The notes under the pieces are model-generated. The model had not been told where the DNA came from and did not search any database. It was given only the letters and a program-made list of their open reading frames with translations. From assembly GCF_016862115.1 (NCBI RefSeq), contig NZ_BOMI01000037.1, positions 1-64,000 of the forward strand: a stretch of 64,000 bases of DNA, in the 5' to 3' direction. This document shows positions 15,809 to 25,624 of the stretch, piece by piece. Position 1 is the first letter of the stretch. The number at the start of each line of letters is the position of its first letter. Both the position numbers and the translations under genes were made by a program. This DNA is from Paractinoplanes deccanensis. GTDB taxonomy: Bacteria > Actinomycetota > Actinomycetes > Mycobacteriales > Micromonosporaceae.

Positions 15809-18220
15809 ATGGCCTTCTCCACGGCGCCGCCCGATCCTGGGGTGGCTCGTGGGCTCGATGAGCTGGTGGGGCTGCTGCGCGAGCTCAAGGGGTGGGCCGG
15901 TGACCCCTCGTTCGAGGCGATCACCGAGCGGGTGGGTGGCTGGGCGCGCAAGTCGACGGTCGCCGACTGCTTCCGGCTCGGCAGGCGGCGGCTGGACACC
16001 GAGCTGGTGCTCGCGATCGTGGGGGCGTTGCACCCGGAGCCGGACTACGTGGCGCGGTGGCGGCAGGCGCTGCGGGTCGTCGGCGGGGAGGCCGAGGCGG
16101 CCGCGCGGGTCAGCGTGCAGGACCGGCTGCCGCCCGATCTCGCCGAGTTCACCGGGCGGGACCGCGAGCTCGATCTGATCACCGGCATGGGGCACGGGCA
16201 TCTGGCGATCAAGGGGATGGCGGGGGTCGGCAAGACGCAGCTCGCCGTCCGCGCCGGGCATCTGCTGCTGGCGCGGGGGGCCTTCGAACGGGTGCTCTTC
16301 GTCAACCTGCGCGGCTTCCATCCCGACCCGGGGCAGCCGCCCGCCGACCCGGCCGCCGTGCTGGGGGCGCTGCTGCGGCAGCTCGGGGTGCCCGCGCGGC
16401 GGGTGCCGCATCAGCTGGCCGATCGCACCGCCGCCTTGCGGGAGCGGCTCGACGGGACGCGCACGCTCGTGCTTCTGGACAACGCGGCCGACGTACGGCA
16501 GGTGCGGCCCCTGCTGACGGACGCGCCGGGGTGCCTGACGCTGATCACGAGCCGGCACAGCCTCGACGGGCTGGACACGGTGACCGTGGACGTGTTCGGC
16601 GCGGACGAGGCGGCCGCCTTTCTCGCGCGGACCGGCTCGGCGGGCGACGCGGAGGCGGTCGAGCGGATCGCCCGGCGCTGCGGTCACCTACCGCTCGCGC
16701 TGGGCCTGGTCGCCGGGCACATCCGCGGCACGCCGGGCTGGACGCTCGCCGATCACGCGGACCGGCTGGACGAGCGGCGCCGGCTCGAGGGTGGTGTCGA
16801 GCTCGCGTTCGATCTGTCGTACCGCCATCTGCCCGCCGGGCAGCGGCGCCTGCTGCGCCTGGCGGCCCTGCACCCGGGTCAGGACCTCGACGGGTACGCC
16901 GTGGCGGCGCTCGCCGGCGAGCAGCCGCACGGCGTACCGGGGCGGCTCGATCGTCTCTGCGACGACCATCTGCTGTCCCGGGCCGCGGCCGGGCGGTACA
17001 CGTTCCACGACCTGGTGCGCGCCTACGCGGCCGAGAAGGGGCGCGACGAGGAGAGCCCCAGCGAGCGCCGCGCCGCGCTGACCCGGCTCTTCGACTACTA
17101 CCTCGCGGCCGCGACCGCGGCGATGGACGTGCTGCACCCGGTGGAGGCGCACCGGCGGCCGCAGGTCTCGGTGACCGGCGTCGCCCTCCCGGAGTTGGGC
17201 GCCGCCACCGACGCGCGGCAGTGGCTGGACGCCGAGCGGGCCACCCTCGTGGCGGTCATCGCGCACATGGCCACCGAGGGGTGGCCGGGGCACGCGACCG
17301 GGCTCGCCCGCATCCTGTTCCGCTATCTCAACGGCGGTCACAACCACGACGCCGTCACCGTGCACGGTCTGGCGCACAGCGCCGCCCTGAGCAGCGGCGA
17401 CCTGGCGGCGCAGGGGCACGCGCTGACCGACCTGGGCACCGCGCTGTGGCGGCTGGGCCAGGGCGGGGCGGCGGCGGACAGCCATCGGCGGGCGGTGGAG
17501 ATCTTCCGCCGTACGGGCAACGCGGTCGGACAGGCGCGGGCCCGGCTCAACCTGGGCAACGTCGTGACCCAGCTCGGCGACTACCGGGACGCGGCCGAGC
17601 AGTTCGAGCAGGCGCTGCGGCTCTACACGGAGGCGGGCGACCGGCTCGGCGAGGGCCGCGCGTGGGGCCGGGTCGGCTACATCGCGCACACGCTCGGCGA
17701 GCACGACAAGGCGGCCGGGCACTTCGCGCGGGCGCTCGCCCTCTGCCGCGAGAACGGCGACCGGATGGGCGAGGCGAGCTCGCTCAAGAGCCTCGGCGAG
17801 GCCGAGACGGAGGTGGGCCGCCACGACTCGGCCGGCGACCACCTGTTCGAGGCGCTCGCGCTCTTCCAGAAGGAGCTGGCCGACCGTACGGGTGAGGCCA
17901 GCGTCCTCTACGCGCTCGGCGTGCTCGAGACGCGGCTCGGCCGTGGCGACCGGGCCGCGGCGCACCACGGGCAGGCGCTGGCCATCTTTCGCGAGACCGG
18001 CTACCGCGACGGGGAGGCGGCGGCGCTCAACGGCCTGGGCGAGGCCGCCGAGAACCCCGCCGAGGCGCTCGCCCACCACGGCGCGGCCCTGGTGATCGCC
18101 GAGGAGATCGGCGCCCGCGAGCTGATGGCCCGCGCCCACGCCGGGCTGGGCCGGGCGCACGGCCGGCGCGCCGCGGAGCTCTACGAGCAGCTCAAAGGGC
18201 CCGCGGCAGAGTCACCGTGA
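15809..18220 (+). CDS. NB-ARC/TPR regulator (AfsR-like without SARP domain)
   Basis: STAND-class ATPase expected to act as a signalling switch. The 803-residue product has an N-terminal helical, HTH-like region (about 1-95), an NB-ARC domain with Walker A GMAGVGKTQLAV, Walker B TLVLLDNAADV, the sensor GCLTLITSR and the GHLPLALGLVAG motif, a winged-helix stretch, then at least five TPR-like repeats (about 530-790; e.g. GQARARLNLGNVVTQLGDY). The SARP DNA-binding domain of AfsR is absent. I chose ATG 15809 (MAFSTAPPDPG), which lies clear of the tRNA; an in-frame ATG at 15755 would add 18 odd residues. It converges with the histidine kinase and the 3' ends overlap by 29 bp. Confidence 0.85.
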   Translation: MAFSTAPPDPGVARGLDELVGLLRELKGWAGDPSFEAITERVGGWARKSTVADCFRLGRRRLDTELVLAIVGALHPEPDYVARWRQALRVVGGEAEAAARVSVQDRLPPDLAEFTGRDRELDLITGMGHGHLAIKGMAGVGKTQLAVRAGHLLLARGAFERVLFVNLRGFHPDPGQPPADPAAVLGALLRQLGVPARRVPHQLADRTAALRERLDGTRTLVLLDNAADVRQVRPLLTDAPGCLTLITSRHSLDGLDTVTVDVFGADEAAAFLARTGSAGDAEAVERIARRCGHLPLALGLVAGHIRGTPGWTLADHADRLDERRRLEGGVELAFDLSYRHLPAGQRRLLRLAALHPGQDLDGYAVAALAGEQPHGVPGRLDRLCDDHLLSRAAAGRYTFHDLVRAYAAEKGRDEESPSERRAALTRLFDYYLAAATAAMDVLHPVEAHRRPQVSVTGVALPELGAATDARQWLDAERATLVAVIAHMATEGWPGHATGLARILFRYLNGGHNHDAVTVHGLAHSAALSSGDLAAQGHALTDLGTALWRLGQGGAAADSHRRAVEIFRRTGNAVGQARARLNLGNVVTQLGDYRDAAEQFEQALRLYTEAGDRLGEGRAWGRVGYIAHTLGEHDKAAGHFARALALCRENGDRMGEASSLKSLGEAETEVGRHDSAGDHLFEALALFQKELADRTGEASVLYALGVLETRLGRGDRAAAHHGQALAIFRETGYRDGEAAALNGLGEAAENPAEALAHHGAALVIAEEIGARELMARAHAGLGRAHGRRAAELYEQLKGPAAESP

Positions 18221-19310
18221 CGACCAGCCCGCCCTCGTCGCGGGCGTCGGCGCGCGCCTCGCCGCCGTGGGCCCGGGCCACCGCCCGCACGATCGACAGG
18301 CCGAGCCCCGCACCCGGCGCGTGCAGGCGCTCGGTGCGGTAGCGGTGGAAGGGCTCGAACAGGCCGGGCACCTCGTAGCGGGGAATCACCGGGCCGGAGT
18401 TGCTGACCTCGAGCACCACCCAGCCGTCCAGGCGGGTGCCGGTGCGCACCCGCACCCAGCCGTTGTCCGGGATGTTGTGCCGTTCGCCGTTCTCCACCAG
18501 GTTTTGCACCAGGCGTTCCAGCAGGACGGGGTCGCCGGCGACCGTGGCCTCGTGGCAATCGGTGACCACCTTGACCGTGTCCGAGACGGCGACGTGGTCG
18601 ACGATGTCGGCGAGGTCCACGTAGGAGCGCTCGGCGATCGGCCGGTCGGACTGCGCGAGCAGCAGCAGGCCGTCGATCAGCCGGCCGTGCCGGTCGTTGA
18701 TCGCCAGCAGGGTGCTGCCGAGCTGGCGCACCTGTTCGGAGGCCTCGTCCTGGGAGAGCGCGACCTCCAGCAGGGTGCGGTTGAGCGTCAGCGGGGTGCG
18801 CAGCTCGTGGGAGGCGCTGGCGATGAAGCGGCGCTGCCCGTCGAAGGAGTGGTCGAGCCGGGCCAGCATGATGTCGAAGGTGTCGGCGAGCTGCTTGATC
18901 TCGTCCTGCGGGCCGGTCATCGCGATGCGCTCGTGCAGGCCTTTGTCGGCGTCGGGCGCGTCGGCGATGCGCCGGGCGGTCGCGGTGATCTCGTGCAGGG
19001 GCTGGAGCATGCGGCCGGCGACCAGCCAGCCGAGCGCGATCGCTGCCGCGCTGACCACCACCAGCGCGATCGCACCCTGGGTGATCATGGTTTGCAGGGC
19101 GCCCTCGCGGGTGCCCTGGACGATCTGCTGCACCTCGAGCCGGTCGGCCGCGGCGCCGGGCGGCGGCGTCTCGGTGGAGAACTTCGTGGCCACCACACCG
19201 GGCAGACGCTGCGACACCAACACGTAGGTGACGCCGAGCAGCACCAGCCCGGCGAGGACGAACAGCCCTCCGTACACGAGGGTCAACCGGCCGCGGACGG
19301 TGAGCCTCAT
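18192..19310 (-). CDS. Two-component sensor histidine kinase
   Basis: Membrane sensor, 372 residues. Two helices (about 8-32 and 75-100) flank a short extracellular loop of about 45 residues, followed by a HAMP linker, the HisKA box ASASHELRTPL, and an HATPase domain with N box NLVENGERHN and G box GAGLGLSIVRAVARAHGG. The ATG overlaps the stop of the response regulator by 4 bp. The small loop resembles kinases that sense membrane or antibiotic stress. With the regulator it diverges from the efflux operon starting at 20073, its probable target. Confidence 0.9.
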   Translation of the reverse strand: MRLTVRGRLTLVYGGLFVLAGLVLLGVTYVLVSQRLPGVVATKFSTETPPPGAAADRLEVQQIVQGTREGALQTMITQGAIALVVVSAAAIALGWLVAGRMLQPLHEITATARRIADAPDADKGLHERIAMTGPQDEIKQLADTFDIMLARLDHSFDGQRRFIASASHELRTPLTLNRTLLEVALSQDEASEQVRQLGSTLLAINDRHGRLIDGLLLLAQSDRPIAERSYVDLADIVDHVAVSDTVKVVTDCHEATVAGDPVLLERLVQNLVENGERHNIPDNGWVRVRTGTRLDGWVVLEVSNSGPVIPRYEVPGLFEPFHRYRTERLHAPGAGLGLSIVRAVARAHGGEARADARDEGGLVVTVTLPRAL

Positions 19311-19963
19311 GGGATCCTGTACCCCACTCCCGGCTCGGTCAGCACGACGGGCGGATCGCCGAGCTTGCGCCGCAGCTTCAGGATCGTCATGCGGACGGCG
19401 TGGGTGAACGGGTCCGCGTTCTCGTCCCACGCCTTTTCGAGCAGGGTCTCGGCCGACACCGCCGTGCCGTCGGCGCGCAGCAGCTCGGCCAGCACCGCGA
19501 ACTCCTTGCGCGACAGCGGCACGTAGCGGCCGTCGCGGTGCACCTCGCGCCGGTGCGGGTCGAGGCTGATGCCGGCCCGGCGCAGGACCGGCGGGGCGGC
19601 CGGCCGCGCGCGGCGCCCCAGCGCGATGACGCGGGCGGAGAGCTCGCGCAGCGCGAACGGCTTGGGCAGGTAGTCGTCGGCGCCGAGGGACAGCCCGGTG
19701 ACCCGGTCGTCGACCCCGGCCGCGGCCGTCAGCATCAGCACCCGCGTCTCGCCGTCGCGCTCGACCAGCGCTCGGCACACGTCGTCGCCGTGCACCACCG
19801 GCAGGTCGCGGTCGAGCACCACCACGTCGTAGTCGTTGACGCCGACCCGTTCGAGGGCGGCGGCGCCGTCGTAGACCACGTCGACCGCGTGGGTGTCCTG
19901 CCGCAGGCCCTGCGCCACCGCGTCGGCGAGCAGCGGCTCGTCCTCGACCACCAGGATCCGCAT
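19307..19963 (-). CDS. OmpR/PhoB-family response regulator
   Basis: Transcription factor of 218 residues. The receiver domain has the acidic pocket VVEDEP, the phospho-acceptor in VVVLDRDLPVVHG and the Lys in YLPKPFALREL. The C-terminal winged helix (about 125-218) has LSRKEFAVLAELLRA and the recognition-helix region HAVRMTILKLRRKLGD. I start at ATG 19963 (MRILVVEDEP); seven more in-frame residues are possible. It is coupled to the kinase. A candidate binding site of direct repeats lies 22-40 bp upstream. Confidence 0.92.
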   Translation of the reverse strand: MRILVVEDEPLLADAVAQGLRQDTHAVDVVYDGAAALERVGVNDYDVVVLDRDLPVVHGDDVCRALVERDGETRVLMLTAAAGVDDRVTGLSLGADDYLPKPFALRELSARVIALGRRARPAAPPVLRRAGISLDPHRREVHRDGRYVPLSRKEFAVLAELLRADGTAVSAETLLEKAWDENADPFTHAVRMTILKLRRKLGDPPVVLTEPGVGYRIP

Positions 19964-19984
19964 GGGTCCATCCTCCCGCGCCAC

Positions 19985-20017
19985 GGCGTCACCTGGGCGT
20001 CACGTTTTTTCGTGACG
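19985..20017. promoter_or_regulatory. Candidate response-regulator operator in a divergent promoter
   Basis: Two GGCGTCAC direct repeats (19985-19992 and 19996-20003) are spaced 11 bp start to start, the usual geometry for OmpR-type dimers. The second also forms an inverted repeat, CGTCACG-TTTTTT-CGTGACG (19998-20017). It lies between the regulator gene and the efflux operon, so it could control both. Confidence 0.55.
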
Positions 20018-20072
20018 GCCGGGAAACCCGCCGCTCGCTCTACTTCGACCCAGCGACGAAAGGAGCAAGCCG

Positions 20073-20633
20073 ATGAGAACGGCAAGAGCGACGGCCCTCT
20101 GCCTCATGCTGGCGCTGGCGACGGCGGGATGTGGCCAGGCCGCCGACGGCGGCCCCCAGGTGGCGAGCGCCCAGTCGGGCGGGGCGACACCCACGGCCAG
20201 CGCCGGCGCGCCGGACAAACCGGACGAGGAGGCGGCGCTGAAGTTCGCGCAGTGCATGCGCAAGGAGGGCATCACCTGGTGGCCGGACCCGCAGCCGGGC
20301 GGGCGCAGCACGATCAAGACGCCGAAGGGCTTCGACCCGAAGAAGCTCGAGAAGGCGCAGGAGGCGTGCAAGGAGTTCGCGCCCAACGGCGGCGAGCGGC
20401 CCGCACCCGACCCCGAGATGCTCGAGGCGGCCCGGCAGATGGCCAAGTGCATGCGGGAGAACGGGGTGCCGAACTTCCCCGACCCGCAGCCCGACGGCAG
20501 CATCCGCCTCGACACGAAGAAGCTCGGCACCGGCCCCGGCGACCCGACCTTCGACAAGGCGGAGGAGAAGTGCCAGCAGTACCAGCCGGACGGCGCCTCG
20601 CAGGATCGCGTCGAGGAGGCGAGGCCGGCATGA
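20073..20633 (+). CDS. Predicted lipoprotein, first gene of an ABC efflux operon
   Basis: 186-residue secreted protein with a lipobox, LALATAGCGQ (acylated Cys near residue 20). The mature part holds two related segments, KFAQCMRKEGITWWPDPQPGG and a second with MAKCMRENGVPNFPDPQPDG, each with a CMR-x-GV/I-xx-(W/F)PDPQP pattern, and conserved cysteines that may pair. A strong AAAGGAG lies 7 bp before the ATG. Lipoproteins of this kind are often next to MacB-like systems in actinobacteria; the exact function is unknown. Its stop overlaps the next gene by 4 bp. Confidence 0.82.
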   Translation: MRTARATALCLMLALATAGCGQAADGGPQVASAQSGGATPTASAGAPDKPDEEAALKFAQCMRKEGITWWPDPQPGGRSTIKTPKGFDPKKLEKAQEACKEFAPNGGERPAPDPEMLEAARQMAKCMRENGVPNFPDPQPDGSIRLDTKKLGTGPGDPTFDKAEEKCQQYQPDGASQDRVEEARPA

Positions 20634-21675
20634 GCAGGCGCAGCACCGGCGTGGTCGCCGGCGTGCTCACGGCCGGCGCGGTCGCCGCGGCGGTCACGAT
20701 CTTCAACCTGCCGCGGGCGGAGAGCACGGACGGCACGGCCGCCGAGAAACAGCTGGAGACGGCCGAGGTCACCAAGAAGACTTTGGTGGACAGCGAGTCG
20801 CACGACGGCACCCTGGGACACGGCGACACCTCGACGATCAGCGCCCGCGGCTCGGGGACGGTGACCGCGCTGGCCGCCCTCGACACGACGGTCACGCGGG
20901 GCAAGCCGCTGCTCCGGCTCGACGACGAGCCGGTGATCCTGCTGTACGGCACGCTGCCCGCGTACCGGACCCTGAAGCCGGGGGTCGAGGGTGCCGACGT
21001 GCTCCAGTTCGAGAAGAACCTGTGGGCACTCGGCTACCGGGGCTTCACAGTGGACGACGAATACACGAGTGCCACCGCGGACGCCGTCGAACAGTGGCAG
21101 GAGGACCTCGGCCGCGACGAGACCGGCACGGTGGGTGCCGATCAGATCGAGTACGCCCCGGGGGCCGTCCGCGTCGACTCGCACGACGTGGAGCGGGGCG
21201 CGGTGGTCCAGCCGGGCACGGCGGTGCTGAAGACCACCGGCACCACGATGGTCGCCACGGTCTCGCTCGACGTCGACTCGCAGCGCCTGGCCCGCAAGGG
21301 CGCGACGGTCGACGTCACCCTGCCGGACGGCAGCGAGACCACCGGCAAGATCACCGGCGTCGAGACGGTGGTCGAGCCGGGCCAGGGCGACCAGGAGGAC
21401 ACCACCATGATCGAGGTGACGGTTTCCTTCGCCAAGGTGCCGAAGGGCATCGACGAGGCCGCGGTCACCGTCGGCTTCACCTCGTCGCAGCGCGAGAACG
21501 TGCTGACCGTGCCGGTGGCGGCGCTGCTCGCGCTCGCCGAGGGCGGCTACGGCGTCGAGATCGCCGAGAACGGCGGCACCCGTCTCGTCGCGGTGAAGAC
21601 CGGCCTGTTCGCCGACGGCCAGGTGGAGGTCTCCGGCGGCGGCCTCCGGCCCGGGACCAAGGTGGTGGTCCCGTC

Positions 21676-21679
<4 letters not shown>
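20630..21679 (+). CDS. Efflux periplasmic-type adaptor with peptidoglycan-binding domain
   Basis: 349-residue membrane-fusion-protein-like subunit. One N-terminal helix (about 8-25) is followed by a biotinyl/lipoyl-like half (SESHDGTLGHGDTSTISARGSG), a PG_binding_1 domain (about 115-165; VEGADVLQFEKNLWALGYRG), and a beta-barrel C-terminal half with VTVGFTSSQRENVLTVPVAALLAL. This architecture is usual for Gram-positive MacA-like adaptors. ATG overlaps the lipoprotein stop, and the gene end overlaps the ATPase start (GTGA). Confidence 0.88.
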
Positions 21680-22336
<657 letters not shown>

Positions 22337-22356
<20 letters not shown>

Positions 22357-23515
22357 ATTGCACCCGGCGGACCTGCTCCGCCTCGGCGGGTACGGGCTGA
22401 GGGCGCGCCCGCTGCGGGCGGTGCTCTCGGCGCTCGGCATCGCGATCGGCATCGCCGCGATGATCGCGGTGGTCGGCATCTCGTCGTCCAGCCGCGCCGA
22501 CCTCGACCGGCAGCTCGCCGCGCTCGGCACCAACATGCTGACCGTCGCGCCGGGACAGACCATGTTCGGCGACAACGCCACCCTGCCGGACGAGTCGGTG
22601 GCGATGATCCGCCGGATCGGCCCGGTGACCTCGGCGACCGCGACCGGCGCGGTGAACGAGACGGCCGTCTACCGCACCGACCGGATCCCGGCCGGGGAGA
22701 CGAGCGGCCTCGCGGTGCTGGCGGCCGAGCAGGCGCTGCTCGACACGATCGGCGGCTCGATGGCCGACGGCACGTGGCTCAACGCGGCGACCGGCGACTA
22801 TCCGGCAGTGGTGCTCGGCTCGACCGCCGCCCGCCGGCTCGGCAACCCGCCGACCGTCTGGATGGACGGCCGCTGGTGGACCGTGGTCGGCGTGCTGGAG
22901 CCGGTGCCGCTCGCCCCGGAGATCGACCAGTCGGTGCTGGTCGGCTGGGACGCGGCCGGCACGTACCTGGACTTCGACGGGCATCCGACGACCGTCTACA
23001 CGCGATCGATCGACGCCCAGGTCGAGGCGGTGCGCGCGGTGCTGGCGCAGACGGCGAACCCGGAGGACCCGAGCGAGGTGAAGGTCTCGAAGCCGTCCGA
23101 CGCGCTGGCCGCCCGGCGGGCGACGAGCGACGCGTTCACCGCCCTGCTGCTCGGCCTGGGCGCGGTGGCGCTGCTGGTCGGCGGCATCGGCGTGGCCAAC
23201 ACCATGGTGATCTCGGTGCTGGAGCGCCGGGCGGAGATCGGCCTGCGCCGCTCGCTCGGCGCGACCCGCGGCCAGGTGCGCACCCAGTTCGTGGCGGAGT
23301 CGCTGCTGTTGTCGCTGCTGGGCGGGGCGGTGGGCGTGTTCATCGGGTACGTGGTGACGGGCTTCTACGCGATGACGCAGACCTGGCCGACGGTCGTACC
23401 GCCGTGGGCCCTGATCGGTGGCGTGGGGGCGACCGTGATGATCGGGGCGGCGGCCGGGCTCTACCCCGCGATCAGGGCGGCCCGGCTGGCGCCGACCGAG
23501 GCGCTCGCCACCTAG
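22337..23515 (+). CDS. MacB/FtsX-like ABC transporter permease
   Basis: 392-residue permease with four membrane helices: one N-terminal (ALGIAIGIAAMIAVVGI), a large extracytoplasmic MacB_PCD domain (about 55-250), and three C-terminal helices of the FtsX domain (GLGAVALLVGGIGVANTMV, LLLSLLGGAVGVFIGYVV, and GVGATVMIGAAAGLYPA). The coupling segment SVLERRAEIGLRRSLGATR before the last helices is characteristic. Together with the preceding genes it forms a tripartite exporter, probably for peptides, lipids or antibiotics. Confidence 0.92.
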
Positions 23516-23524
23516 CGAGGCCGG

Positions 23525-24760
23525 CTATCCGACCAGGCTGCGGCGCTCGTCGACCTCCTGCGGGGTGAGCGTGCCCGCCGGGTCGTCCCAGTCGATGAGG
23601 GTGATGTCGCGGGACGACCCGGCGTGGTGCTCGTGCACGCCGATCGTGACGATCTCGGGCTCGTGGTGCGCCGCCGTGACGACCAGGTGGTGCAGGCCGG
23701 GGCGGACGTTGCCTGCGCGGTAGGCGCCGTCCGCGCCGGTGGTGGTGCGCACCAGCTCGCGGCCGTCGTCGTCGAGGGTGAGCACGGTCGCCCCGGCCAC
23801 CGGGACGCCGCTCGTGGTGCGGACCGTGCCGTGCAGCGTCTGGCCGGGCTTCTCCTCGGCCACCGCGGCCGGCCGCCTGACCGGGCGCGCGGCCCAGGCG
23901 AGCAGCGCCGCCGCGACCACCACCCAGCCGATCAGGATGCCGAGCGGCCGGGCCAGCCCGTGGCCGCCGAAGTAGGCGCTCGACCGGGCCACCTCGATGA
24001 ACTGGCCGAACGGCAGCACGTTGTGCAGCCACCGCAGCACGGCCGGCATCATGTCGGCGTTGACCGTGCCGCCCGCGGTGGGCAGGCCGAGCAGCAGCAC
24101 TAAGGTCATCGCCACCGGCATGGTGAACTGCTTGACGAAACGGGGCAGCGCCGTGGTGATCCACCCGATCGCCTGGGTCAGCAGGAACCCGTAGACCAGC
24201 AGCCGCCAGTCGGCCGGGATCACGTCACGCCAAACCGCCACCCCGTACGAGAAGACGCTGGTGAAGGCCCCTGTCGCCGCGATCGTGACGATCTTGCGGC
24301 GCATCGGCCACATGCCGAACTGCAACATCATGAACGACGTGATCATGCCGACGAGCAGCAGCGGCAGCCCGTAGAAGAACAGGCCCACGCCCGTGACGTC
24401 GCCGCTCGCCGTCGGCACGAGGTCGACGGTGTGCGCCGGGTGCAGGACAGCGGTCAGGTAGTCGGCGCGCGTGCCGCTGCCGGCCGACGACACGTAGAGC
24501 GTGCCGGTCGCCGAGTCGTACACCCCGGCGAGCTCGTCCGCCCGTACCCCGTCGAGGCCACTGACCTGCTCGATCTCGACGCCGTGCGGCACCACCGCCG
24601 GCGCCTCGTGCAGGACGCCGAGGTGCACCGCGCGCGGCTCCGGATGCGAGATGCCGGCCACGTAGACCAGCGACATCACCGCGGCGAAGAAGAACGGGAA
24701 CCAGAGAAGGGACAGAACGCGTCCCCAGGTGGGCTGGGGCGCTCCGGCGTGACCATTCAT
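23525..24760 (-). CDS. Multispanning membrane protein with C-terminal carboxypeptidase-regulatory-like domain
   Basis: 411 residues. The N-terminal helix (VLSLLWFPFFFAAVMSLVYV), an extracytoplasmic loop of about 95 residues and about five more helices resemble YhgE/Pip or ABC-2-type exporters. The last ~90 residues form a beta-sandwich like CarboxypepD_reg (GTVRTTSGVPVAGATV, TGADGAYRAGNVRPGLHHLVV), an unusual addition. ATG 24760 (MNGHAGAPQ) has GGAGG nine bases upstream; the alternative ATG at 24787 lies inside the operator palindrome and is unlikely. Function unknown; a TetR-controlled exporter is my inference. Confidence 0.75.
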   Translation of the reverse strand: MNGHAGAPQPTWGRVLSLLWFPFFFAAVMSLVYVAGISHPEPRAVHLGVLHEAPAVVPHGVEIEQVSGLDGVRADELAGVYDSATGTLYVSSAGSGTRADYLTAVLHPAHTVDLVPTASGDVTGVGLFFYGLPLLLVGMITSFMMLQFGMWPMRRKIVTIAATGAFTSVFSYGVAVWRDVIPADWRLLVYGFLLTQAIGWITTALPRFVKQFTMPVAMTLVLLLGLPTAGGTVNADMMPAVLRWLHNVLPFGQFIEVARSSAYFGGHGLARPLGILIGWVVVAAALLAWAARPVRRPAAVAEEKPGQTLHGTVRTTSGVPVAGATVLTLDDDGRELVRTTTGADGAYRAGNVRPGLHHLVVTAAHHEPEIVTIGVHEHHAGSSRDITLIDWDDPAGTLTPQEVDERRSLVG

Positions 24761-24775
24761 GGCACGGACCTCCGT

Positions 24776-24799
24776 CTTACTGACCATGTGGTTAGTAAG
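24776..24799. promoter_or_regulatory. TetR-type operator palindrome
   Basis: Half sites CTTACTGACCA and TGGTTAGTAAG around a TG centre match their reverse complement at 20 of 24 positions, the classic form of TetR-family operators. It lies 16 bp upstream of the membrane protein's ATG and includes TACTAA, a possible -10 element in the leftward direction. A further CAGTAAG half-site lies at 24823-24829. No TetR gene is adjacent. Confidence 0.72.
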
Positions 24800-24856
24800 C
24801 TAGCGCGTAGTGAACACGCGTACAGTAAGAGGTGCGTCACATGCCTGCCGGGCCGG

Positions 24857-25624
24857 TCAGTGGACGGTGTAGCCGCCGTCGATGACGAGAACGGTGCCGG
24901 TGATGAACGAGGCGGCCGGCGAGCACAGGAAGACCACGGTCGGGGCGATCTCGTCCGGCGTCGCGTACCGCTGCTGGGGCGTGTCCTCGATCCACATGCG
25001 GCGGAACTCCGGGCGATCCACGGGAGCCATCTCGGTCTTGACGTAGCCGGGTGCCACGGCGTTGACGCGGATGTTGTGCGGCGCCCACTCCGCGGCCAGC
25101 GACTTGGTGAGCTGGTGGACTGCGGCCTTCGAGGCGTTGTACGGGGCCTGCGCCTGCGGCCGGTTGACGATCAGGCCGGAGATGGAGCCGATGTTGACGA
25201 TCGCTCCCCCGCCCGCATCGCGCAGGAGCCGGCCCGCGGCCAGGCTGACCTTCCAGACCGCGCGCACGTTGAGGTCGAAGACCTGGGCCCACTGCTCGTC
25301 CGTGGCGTCCCACGCCGGGTTGTGGAAGCACACGCCGGCGTTGTTCACCACGATGTCCAGGCCGCCGAGCGCATCGGCCGCCTCGGCCACCGCACGCTCG
25401 ACCTGGTCGTCGCGGGTCAGATCGGCAGTGATCCCGTACGCCCGCACGCCCGACCCGGCGAGACGGCGCACCGCCGCGTCGTTGGCCGGGGCGTCACGGC
25501 CGGCGAAGGCCACCGACGCGCCGCTGTCGGCGAGCGCCCGCGTGAACGCGAACCCCAGGCCGCGATTGCCGCCGGTGACCAGGGCTTTGCGGCCCTCCAG
25601 CGAGAAGGCCGGCAAAGCGCTCAT
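24857..25624 (-). CDS. Short-chain dehydrogenase/reductase at the end of the dha operon
   Basis: 255-residue NAD(P)-dependent oxidoreductase. Cofactor motif VTGGNRGLGFAF, NNAG motif VVNNAGVC, catalytic Ser in NIGSISG, and YNASK with the catalytic Tyr and Lys. C-terminal ITGTVLVIDGGYTVH is typical of classical SDRs. The ATG at 25624 overlaps the stop of dhaM by 4 bp; 18 bp of extra in-frame sequence upstream is possible. Coupling to dihydroxyacetone kinase genes suggests it makes or uses a dihydroxyacetone-related polyol or ketose, but the substrate cannot be read from the sequence. Confidence 0.85.
   Translation of the reverse strand: MSALPAFSLEGRKALVTGGNRGLGFAFTRALADSGASVAFAGRDAPANDAAVRRLAGSGVRAYGITADLTRDDQVERAVAEAADALGGLDIVVNNAGVCFHNPAWDATDEQWAQVFDLNVRAVWKVSLAAGRLLRDAGGGAIVNIGSISGLIVNRPQAQAPYNASKAAVHQLTKSLAAEWAPHNIRVNAVAPGYVKTEMAPVDRPEFRRMWIEDTPQQRYATPDEIAPTVVFLCSPAASFITGTVLVIDGGYTVH

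Noticed and set aside
15613..15999. Open frame whose product contains RIRTCDRWIRSPLLYPLSYE
   Set aside because: This peptide is the well-known artefact of translating the antisense of a tRNA gene; here it is tRNA-Arg(TCT).
15673..18220. tRNA-Arg as an integration site with the NB-ARC gene as cargo
   Set aside because: No integrase, no direct repeat of the tRNA 3' end and no mobile-element genes were found nearby.
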